In this document: positions 14,442 to 19,565 of the stretch, piece by piece
Layout: each line of letters starts with the position of its first letter
How positions within the stretch are numbered: position 1 is the first letter of the stretch
Assembly: GCA_021797225.1 (NCBI GenBank)
Contig: JAKAAE010000014.1
Coordinates: forward strand, 1 to 19,565
Direction: 5' to 3'
Source of the DNA: Thermoplasmata archaeon
GTDB taxonomy: Archaea; Thermoplasmatota; Thermoplasmata; Thermoplasmatales; Thermoplasmataceae
Length of the DNA: 19,565 nt
Program-made: the position numbers and the translations under genes
Notes under the pieces: model-generated
Seen by the model: only the letters and a program-made list of their open reading frames with translations
Databases searched by the model: none
Told to the model about the DNA's origin: nothing

Positions 14442-15464
14442 ATGGAAATCTTATCATATTGCTTCAGGAAGAGGGACGGAGATATCATAAAATCTTTGAA
14501 TGAAAATCTGAATATGAACCCTGCATCAAATATGAAGATAATTTCTGGATATGCAGCATACAGCATTTTAACGAAAAAATTTAAATTTAAAACAAGATTT
14601 TCCTACAAAAACAGAATTATTTATGTTTCTGGGGACCCTACTTTCCTGATGAGTTATGATGATTTGAAAGGTACATTAGATAAATTATATTACGAAAATG
14701 TGATCATAGATATTAAATTCAGCGATATTTATGACCATCAATTATATGGAAAATCATGGGAAATTGAGGATGTAAAAAATTGTTATGGGGCTCCTTTATT
14801 TCCCTATACAGTAAATGAGGGTTGCATAGCAGAATCGGGATTGCCAGCTAACCCACATGTTGAAAGTGGAATACCGTTGAACGAGATTAGGCAGATTATT
14901 TTAGACATATCCGCAAACAGACGGCGGGAACGCAGGACGCTAAAAAATATAACAGACTATGAAACAGCTCTGGAGGATGTTTTAAGGCATATAATGGTAT
15001 ATAGCTGCAATTATAACATAGAATTGTTAACAAAATATTTAGCGTATAAGGCTGATGGCAGGGGAACATGGGATAGGGGTAAAGATATAATAAAGGAATT
15101 TTTAAACAATTTTTATGGTAAAAATGAGGTTAATATTGATGATGGCTCTGGCCTTTCCGTAAAAAATTTAGTAACAACAGGGTTTATGTCTGAATTCATA
15201 AGAAAAATAAATAACAAGAATGGTGAGTTCCTTAGATTATTGCCAAAACCGGGAGAAGGCACAATGGCTGAAAGAATCCCTGGAGCTGAGAATTTTGGTA
15301 TTTATGCTAAAACCGGTACAATCTTTGGGACGTCTTTTTTATCAGGAATTGCTGAAAAAAAAGGTATAAGTTTCAGTATAGGAATTAATAATTCAACGTC
15401 TGGAGAACGTGATAGAGAGAGATTAATAGACAGTATTTTACTTGAAACTTTAAAATCTGCCTGA
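14442..15464 (+). CDS. Small S13-family (PBP4/DacB-type) D-Ala-D-Ala carboxypeptidase, cytosolic
   Basis: A 340-residue penicillin-binding-protein-fold serine peptidase. The S13 motifs are all present: PASNMK with S29 and K32, S188-C-N190 in the SCNYNIELLTKYL context, DGSGLS, and K290-T-G292 in AKTGTIFGTSFLSG. Residues between the first two motifs (about 155) are fewer than in PBP4, and the whole protein is well below the usual 450-500. The active serine only 29 residues from the start leaves no room for a signal peptide, so it should work inside the cell. Expected role: removing D-Ala from imported muropeptides. It follows the epimerase stop by 5 bases (same operon) and overlaps the convergent downstream gene by 15 bases. 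D,D- versus L,D-carboxypeptidase or endopeptidase action cannot be told from sequence. Confidence 0.85.
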   Translation: MEILSYCFRKRDGDIIKSLNENLNMNPASNMKIISGYAAYSILTKKFKFKTRFSYKNRIIYVSGDPTFLMSYDDLKGTLDKLYYENVIIDIKFSDIYDHQLYGKSWEIEDVKNCYGAPLFPYTVNEGCIAESGLPANPHVESGIPLNEIRQIILDISANRRRERRTLKNITDYETALEDVLRHIMVYSCNYNIELLTKYLAYKADGRGTWDRGKDIIKEFLNNFYGKNEVNIDDGSGLSVKNLVTTGFMSEFIRKINNKNGEFLRLLPKPGEGTMAERIPGAENFGIYAKTGTIFGTSFLSGIAEKKGISFSIGINNSTSGERDRERLIDSILLETLKSA

Positions 15465-16184
15465 CTTTTTATATATATCATAGCAGTATGTTGTTATGAA
15501 TTTTCGTGATGTTTTCCCAGGGATACCGTTTGTCAGTACAATATTCAGATAGTCTATTCTGTTAATCCTGTAAAATAGCAAATCACTCATTACGTCCTCA
15601 AGCAATCCACTTTTACCGGCCAGCCTTATTTTATCCGGGAAATAAAGAGAGCAACCTGAGTGATCCTTCTGCATATACAGGAAATCAAGAAATTTTTTAT
15701 AAAACGGAGAATTTTTAAGATGTAAAAATAGATTATATATATCCTTAACTGATGTAAAATTATCATTTCCCTTTTCTCTAGCAGCGTAATCCAGAAAATG
15801 CCGGCCGATGTGTGTAGATGTAAAACCATTTTGCTTAAAATAAGCATTGAATTCATGCATCTTTATGGTATCAATAAATAAATTCGCGGCAGTATTGTCA
15901 CTTTCTGATATCATTAAGGCCATTAAAAACTCGGAGTTTACAGGCTTTTTAAGAAATTTTAATATAGAGTCTCCGGTGATTTTCGATATATCTAAATCCA
16001 TACTATCTATTATAATTTCATTTTCAATCAGGTAACTCAGAATAAATATTTTGATAATACTTGCCGACATCATTTTCACATCCTGATTGAATTCATATAA
16101 AATATCAAAGTCTTTATAAATACCTATAGAGATGTTCTTCGGATATTTTTCTGTAATATGATTTCTGAAATCATAATCTGCCAT
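15450..16184 (-). CDS. Class-A beta-lactamase-fold serine hydrolase without signal peptide
   Basis: A 244-residue protein with the class-A beta-lactamase/PBP motifs in order: S42-I-I-K45, S95-D-N97 (MISESDNTAA), an omega-loop-like region LDYAAREKGNDNFTS (131-145), and K191-S-G193 replacing the usual KTG. Bacterial enzymes of this fold are exported; this one begins MADYDFRNHITEK with no signal peptide and should be cytosolic. With its neighbours it is more likely a muropeptide hydrolase (for example an amidase, as the beta-lactamase-related AmiE of the Bacillus namZ operon) than an antibiotic-resistance enzyme. It is convergent with the S13 gene, overlapping by 15 bases. A TATA box lies about 23 bases before its ATG. 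Substrate is unknown. Confidence 0.8.
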   Translation of the reverse strand: MADYDFRNHITEKYPKNISIGIYKDFDILYEFNQDVKMMSASIIKIFILSYLIENEIIIDSMDLDISKITGDSILKFLKKPVNSEFLMALMISESDNTAANLFIDTIKMHEFNAYFKQNGFTSTHIGRHFLDYAAREKGNDNFTSVKDIYNLFLHLKNSPFYKKFLDFLYMQKDHSGCSLYFPDKIRLAGKSGLLEDVMSDLLFYRINRIDYLNIVLTNGIPGKTSRKFITTYCYDIYKKSGRF

Positions 16185-16202
16185 ACATACGTAATTCTAT
16201 GC

Positions 16203-16211
16203 TTATATAAA
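16203..16211 (-). promoter_or_regulatory. Box A of the beta-lactamase-fold hydrolase gene
   Basis: On the minus strand TTTATATAA is centred about 23 bases before the ATG at 16184. It lies in the 44-base gap after the upstream acetyltransferase stop and predicts an independent leaderless transcript. Confidence 0.6.
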
Positions 16212-16228
16212 ATAACTGTATAATCGTC

Positions 16229-17047
16229 CTATGGCCTGGATCCTGTATTATGATCCATAAAGTATGTATTACCTTTTATTTCAAAGCCAATGTCCGCATA
16301 TAATTTTGAGGCAGGAATATTATCATCTCTCATGAATAGAACAGGAATTCTATGCCTGGATACTACTAATCCACATATATAATGTACGAGAAATTTTCCT
16401 ATTCCACGATTCCGGAAGTCATTGTGTGTAATAAATCCTCCCACTGAGCAGTATTTACCGTTACATGACATTATTGATCCCCTGCATATCAATTTTCTAC
16501 CCTCGAATATTCCATATGTCTCCCGTTCTGCGATAAATTTCTCCTCCATCTCTATAAAGCTTTTTTCTGTTTTATTTTCTAAATCAAAACCAGAAATTAG
16601 CAGAGATTCCCTGGCATCATTTTTATCCAGTCTTTTTATTGGGAATGATGTATTATTCAGATAATTATGAAAATTTAATTCGTTTAACTCCATCATATAT
16701 TCCCTGAATATTTTATAGTGTAAACCGGGTTTCAGGATGTTTGCATCCTTACCTGTAACTTGTACAACATACTTACCAGCCGGATTCGATGTGTCAAGAT
16801 ACTCCAGGATTTCATTGCTGGTTTCAGTATCCCCGAAGATCCATATGGTTGGAGAGAACCAGATGTGAATGTTATATTCTGAAATAAAAAGCACACCTAC
16901 AGATTCTTTATGATTTTTAACTGAACTGTACAATTTAACCCTATCCCTGTAATTATCAAAGCTATTTATTGCGTTTATTGAATAAGGGAGGAATTGATCA
17001 AGAATATCTTTAATTGAATTATCTGGAACTTTAATGTTTACTGTCAT
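16229..17047 (-). CDS. GNAT-family N-acetyltransferase of unknown substrate
   Basis: I choose the ATG at 17047 (272 residues) because a TATA box sits 27 bases before it. An in-frame ATG at 17107 adds 20 residues but would run into the opposite NagA gene. The C-terminal ~120 residues are a GNAT fold: EGRKLICRGSI strand, VGGFITHNDF, the acetyl-CoA loop R212-N-R-G-I-G217, and NIPASKLYADIGFE, the usual last helix and strand. The N-terminal ~130 residues are not recognised and may be a second degenerate GNAT-like half, as in FR47/GCN5-related two-domain proteins. Position between amino-sugar and muropeptide genes makes an amino-sugar or peptide amine acceptor possible, but nothing in the sequence identifies it. 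Confidence 0.75.
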   Translation of the reverse strand: MTVNIKVPDNSIKDILDQFLPYSINAINSFDNYRDRVKLYSSVKNHKESVGVLFISEYNIHIWFSPTIWIFGDTETSNEILEYLDTSNPAGKYVVQVTGKDANILKPGLHYKIFREYMMELNELNFHNYLNNTSFPIKRLDKNDARESLLISGFDLENKTEKSFIEMEEKFIAERETYGIFEGRKLICRGSIMSCNGKYCSVGGFITHNDFRNRGIGKFLVHYICGLVVSRHRIPVLFMRDDNIPASKLYADIGFEIKGNTYFMDHNTGSRP

Positions 17048-17069
17048 AATGAGGTTAATGCTAATTTCG

Positions 17070-17079
17070 TAAATATATT
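17070..17079 (-). promoter_or_regulatory. Box A of the GNAT gene; decides its start
   Basis: On the minus strand AAATATATTT is centred about 27 bases before the ATG at 17047. It lies inside the longer alternative reading frame, which argues for the shorter protein. It sits next to the oppositely directed NagA box A in a 69-base intergenic region. Confidence 0.55.
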
Positions 17080-17087
17080 TTCCAAGA

Positions 17088-17095
17088 TTTATTAT
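17088..17095 (+). promoter_or_regulatory. Candidate box A of nagA; decides its start
   Basis: TTTATTAT is centred about 25 bases before the ATG at 17117. That supports the ATG over the upstream in-frame TTG codons at 17096 and 17102. Confidence 0.45.
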
Positions 17096-17116
17096 TTGAT
17101 ATTGCATTCATTAACT

Positions 17117-18268
17117 ATGGATGGAAGTTTAGCGATTAAATTTGGAAAAATGATTGATTCGCACGGCATTGTTGAAAATAAATATCTTATTATCAGGAAT
17201 GGCTTTATAGAAGGGATTACGAACAGCAATACAAACAGTGAAAATGAAATTGACGCTTCAGAATTAATAATACTTCCCGGATTTATTGATATACATACCC
17301 ACGGATATTTCGGCATAGACAGTATGAATTCTGACGTTAATGACATACTTGAATGGAGCAGAAAATTAACGGAGCACGGTGTCACTTCCTTCATTCCTAC
17401 AGGAGTGTCAGAAACACATGGGAATATTATAAAATTTTTGAATAAGATCAGAAAGGCAATGCAAATACAGAGTACAGGCGCCCTAATACTTGGCGCCAGA
17501 CTGGAGGGGCCCTATATCAGTGCGCATAAAAAAGGAGCACACAATCCACGGTATGTGAGAAACATTAACATGGAGGAAATCGGAGAACTATCAGCTAAAT
17601 ATAATGATGTTTTGAAAATAATTGATATGGCACCAGAATTGGACCTGTTTCAGGATGCATTTAACCTTTTACAGGGTTCTGGAATTATAGTTTCAGCCGG
17701 CCATTCAAATGCAGGCTACGAACAGGCACGGAACGCATTTAATATGGGGGTTTCATTAATAACGCATTTTTATAACGCAATGACACCTTTAAACCATAGA
17801 AATCCGGGTATGGTAGGTGCAGGGCTTCTATCAAACAACACAGTTCTTGAATTAATAGGCGATTTGCATCACGTATCTGAACCTGCTATAGAAATTATGA
17901 TAAACATGAAACATATGAATAACATTGCTATTATTACTGATTCCATATCACTTGGAGGGACAGCAATTAAGAATGGAGAGATGGGCGGATTGGGCATTAC
18001 CACAAATGATGGTGTCGCATGGATAGCGAATACTGAAACTATAGCAGGGAGCATACTTACAATGGATAAAGCGCTCAAAAATCTTATAAATATGGGTATT
18101 CCTATAGAAGATGCTATATTTTCTATGGGATATGTTCAGTCAAAACTTCTGGGGTTAAAGAATATGGGAAGTATATTACCGGGTTATAGGGCTGATCTAT
18201 GTATTGTTGATAGGGAATATAATGTAAAATATACAATAGTCGGCGGGAAAATTGTTAATGAGAATTGA
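17117..18268 (+). CDS. nagA: N-acetylglucosamine-6-phosphate deacetylase
   Basis: A 383-residue amidohydrolase that removes acetate from GlcNAc-6-P to give GlcN-6-P. The metal and catalytic set of NagA is complete: H60-T-H62 (IDIHTHGYFG), E130 (LEGPYIS), H196 (SAGHSNAGY), H217 (THFYNAMTPLNHR) and catalytic D275 (ITDSISLGG). Length matches bacterial NagA (about 380). The start at ATG 17117 is chosen from a TATA box 25 bases ahead and because the family begins about here; TTG codons at 17096 and 17102 are the alternatives. It is divergent from the GNAT gene and followed after 64 bases by the SIS enzyme that would use its product. No kinase making GlcNAc-6-P is in the window. Confidence 0.93.
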   Translation: MDGSLAIKFGKMIDSHGIVENKYLIIRNGFIEGITNSNTNSENEIDASELIILPGFIDIHTHGYFGIDSMNSDVNDILEWSRKLTEHGVTSFIPTGVSETHGNIIKFLNKIRKAMQIQSTGALILGARLEGPYISAHKKGAHNPRYVRNINMEEIGELSAKYNDVLKIIDMAPELDLFQDAFNLLQGSGIIVSAGHSNAGYEQARNAFNMGVSLITHFYNAMTPLNHRNPGMVGAGLLSNNTVLELIGDLHHVSEPAIEIMINMKHMNNIAIITDSISLGGTAIKNGEMGGLGITTNDGVAWIANTETIAGSILTMDKALKNLINMGIPIEDAIFSMGYVQSKLLGLKNMGSILPGYRADLCIVDREYNVKYTIVGGKIVNEN

Positions 18269-18303
18269 AATAGAAGCATTATATAATAAAAGCAGGGCGA
18301 AAC

Positions 18304-18313
18304 ATTTTTAATT
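18304..18313 (+). promoter_or_regulatory. Box A of the SIS-domain gene; decides its GTG start
   Basis: ATTTTTAATT, preceded by a BRE-like CGAAAC, is centred about 24 bases before the GTG at 18333. This supports GTG over the ATG at 18351, which would be 42 bases away. Confidence 0.5.
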
Positions 18314-18332
18314 CAATTATTATTGTAGTCAT

Positions 18333-19316
18333 GTGAATAATAAATATTTTATGGCAAATGAAATTATTGAAGAAAGAGACATAATAAACAAACTCCCTGA
18401 TGTGTATTCAGAAGCTATTAAAAATATATCAGCACTGTTACAGTCCTATGAGGCTGTTTACATCACCGGAAGCGGGACAAGCTATCATGCATCTCTTTTA
18501 ATGAATATACTTTTAACAAAATCTGGTATAAATTCTATTCTAATACCTGCATCAGAGTTTACTTACTGGGTGCCAGAAAAAGTCAATAAAAAAAACATCA
18601 ATGTAATTTTCAGCCAGTCCGGCGAAAGCAGTGACGCATTATCAGCTATGACTAAATCTCTGATATCAGGCATAGATGTGCTGGGAATAACCAATGAAGT
18701 CGATAGTACACTGTATAAAAAATCAACATATCATTTTTGTACTGATGCAGGACATGAAAAAGCTATAACCGCTACAAAAAGCCACTTAAGCCAGATTATC
18801 TTCATTTTAATGTTATATTTTGAACTGAATAAAATGGAACATAATTTTGTAGATGTATCAAAAGAGGTAACAGAAATAATTGATAACAGTGAAAAAATAG
18901 AAAACATAGTAAATAAATTCAGGAAAAATATAATAATACTGGGTTCAGAATATCTGTATCCGGTGGCAATGGAGGCTGCATTAAAACTCAAAGAAGCGTC
19001 AAATACAATTGCAGAAGGTTATGCAACTAGAGAATTTTTACACGGGCCCAAGCAGATTCTTAATGAGGATTTTACAATAATTGTAATTGGCAGTGGAAAA
19101 TCAATAATAGAAGATTTAAAAAAATACAATTCTGATATTATTAACATTTCAAATTTAGAAACAGCGGATTTTAGAATCCGTGAAGAAAGCATCCTCAATA
19201 TAGCATTATATATAATTATTGTACAGATCATGGCATATTACAATGCCATAAGATTAAATTTAAATCCAGACAGACCTGATAAATTAAGTAAGGTGGTGAC
19301 ATCCTCCCATTGCTAA
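18333..19316 (+). CDS. Two-SIS-domain glucosamine-6-phosphate deaminase/isomerase (GlmD or NagB-II type)
   Basis: A 327-residue protein equal to the isomerase half of GlmS, without the glutaminase domain. First SIS domain: GSGTS at 46-50, SQSGESSD at 94-101, and GHEKAITATKS at 140-150. Second: ILGSEYLYPVAMEAALKLKE, then YATREFLHGPK at 230-240. The C-terminal NPDRPDKLSKVVT corresponds to the catalytic tail NPDxPxNLAKSVT of GlmS. Stand-alone proteins of this type in archaea and some bacteria deaminate GlcN-6-P to fructose-6-P and ammonia, fitting its place after nagA. The GTG start is favoured by a TATA box 24 bases ahead. The last four codons (SSHC) and the stop lie inside a transposon-end-like sequence, so the native C-terminus may have been altered. 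Confidence 0.85.
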   Translation: MNNKYFMANEIIEERDIINKLPDVYSEAIKNISALLQSYEAVYITGSGTSYHASLLMNILLTKSGINSILIPASEFTYWVPEKVNKKNINVIFSQSGESSDALSAMTKSLISGIDVLGITNEVDSTLYKKSTYHFCTDAGHEKAITATKSHLSQIIFILMLYFELNKMEHNFVDVSKEVTEIIDNSEKIENIVNKFRKNIIILGSEYLYPVAMEAALKLKEASNTIAEGYATREFLHGPKQILNEDFTIIVIGSGKSIIEDLKKYNSDIINISNLETADFRIREESILNIALYIIIVQIMAYYNAIRLNLNPDRPDKLSKVVTSSHC

Positions 19317-19407
19317 AGCTCAGGGCTTCCAGCTTCTATAGAAAAAACTTGCCATTACTGGTAGAGATTTTTCCATCCATGGGCATATATTTCCCACACT
19401 CCGTAGG
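19294..19407 (-). mobile_element. Relic of an IS200/IS605-type tnpB 3' end with terminal palindrome
   Basis: On the minus strand the sequence GAAGCTGGAAGCCCTGAGC followed by TTTAGCAATGGGAGGATGTC has the layout of the palindromic right end of IS605/IS1341-type elements (GAAGCCCC, stem, TTTAG loop, stem, GGGGAGGATG). Here the stem has decayed: GGG/CCC and GC/GC pairs remain, with three mismatches between. Just upstream on the same strand a frame reads PTECGKYMPMDGKISTSNGK, FFL, stop (19336-19407), then KLEALSFSNG. This resembles a TnpB C-terminal tail. No RuvC or zinc-finger part of TnpB is seen, so only the end survives in this window. The match is from memory of the family, not from alignment. 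Confidence 0.5.
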
Positions 19408-19565
19408 TATATTATATTAACAACAATATATTATATAAGTATTTATATGCCAGAGATTCATCCACATCATAAATTCAGTGGCTTTCTTTCCGGTATATTC
19501 CTATGAAAAACCTATACTTAACAATCTTTTATGCCTCCCCGGTATATTAAATTTGCTGAATCGTT
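19408..19565. other. AT-rich region after the tnpB relic, to the window edge
   Basis: No ORF is supported. The 10-base string CCGGTATATT occurs twice (19490-19499 and 19539-19548), and the shorter GGTATATTA core also occurs at 19406. An AT-only segment with imperfect inverted symmetry lies at 19406-19450 (ATATTATATT ... AATATATTAT). These could be promoter elements for a gene beyond the window or transposon debris. Confidence 0.35.

Noticed and set aside
15450..16184. Antibiotic-resistance beta-lactamase
   Set aside because: There is no signal peptide, KTG is replaced by KSG, and an archaeon without murein has no need for beta-lactam resistance; the neighbours point to muropeptide hydrolysis.
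16229..17047. GNAT gene as glucosamine-6-phosphate N-acetyltransferase (GNA1)
   Set aside because: The protein is nearly twice the length of GNA1 and shows no GNA1-specific motif that I can recognise; only the general GNAT fold is supported.
17048..17107. Longer N-terminus of the GNAT protein from ATG 17107
   Set aside because: It would cross the box A elements of both divergent genes. The TATA-to-ATG distance fits 17047.
18333..19316. SIS gene as a complete GlmS glutamine amidotransferase
   Set aside because: There is no N-terminal Cys and no glutaminase domain; only the isomerase half is present.
1..19565. CRISPR array, rRNA or replication origin
   Set aside because: No regularly spaced direct repeats, no rRNA-like conserved segments and no ORB-like repeat clusters were seen.

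Overview
The window looks like a chromosomal piece of a wall-less, acid-loving archaeon of the Thermoplasmatales type (Ferroplasma, Acidiplasma, Cuniculiplasma or a relative). This is inferred from the AT-rich composition, archaeal TATA boxes (box A) placed about 23-27 bases before many start codons (so most mRNAs look leaderless), GTG starts, a surface-anchored substrate-binding protein rich in N-glycosylation sequons, and degenerate archaeal-type transposon remnants. No rRNA or other marker fixes the species.

Layout. 1-74: tRNA-Phe (minus strand). 75-651: AT-rich spacer with one doubtful 45-codon ORF. 652-6225 (plus): an oligopeptide/dipeptide-type ABC importer operon, with a DppB-like permease, a DppC-like permease carrying a ~415-residue extracytoplasmic insertion, a DppD-DppF fusion ATPase and a small membrane protein. 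6226-6652: spacer with a relic of a transposase-like HTH and the poly-T terminator of the next gene. 6653-10669 (minus): a giant 1338-residue family-5 substrate-binding protein with an Ig-like C-terminal half and a C-terminal membrane anchor, probably the partner of the importer. 10846-19316: a dense block of nine genes on both strands. They encode a DUF218/YdcF-like protein, a DUF1343/NamZ-type exo-N-acetylmuramidase, an SH3b-NlpC/P60 peptidase like YkfC, an L-Ala-D/L-Glu epimerase, a small S13 (PBP4/DacB-type) D-Ala-D-Ala carboxypeptidase, a class-A beta-lactamase-fold serine hydrolase, a GNAT acetyltransferase, NagA, and a two-SIS-domain GlcN-6-P deaminase/isomerase. 19294-19565: remains of an IS200/IS605-type tnpB end abutting the last gene.

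Interpretation. Almost every enzyme in 11357-19316 has its best-known role in bacterial peptidoglycan breakdown or recycling, and the set resembles the Bacillus dpp-ykf and mur-nagZ-namZ loci. None of them has a visible signal peptide. The best reading is an intracellular pathway in an archaeon without peptidoglycan. It would take up muropeptides or other wall fragments from bacterial neighbours, trim the D-Ala, cut the gamma-D-Glu-diamino acid bond, epimerise L-Ala-D-Glu to a usable dipeptide, release MurNAc, and feed amino sugar through NagA and the SIS enzyme into fructose-6-P. MurNAc etherase, amino-sugar kinases and an L,D-carboxypeptidase are not in this window. The link between the ABC importer and this block is inference from proximity.
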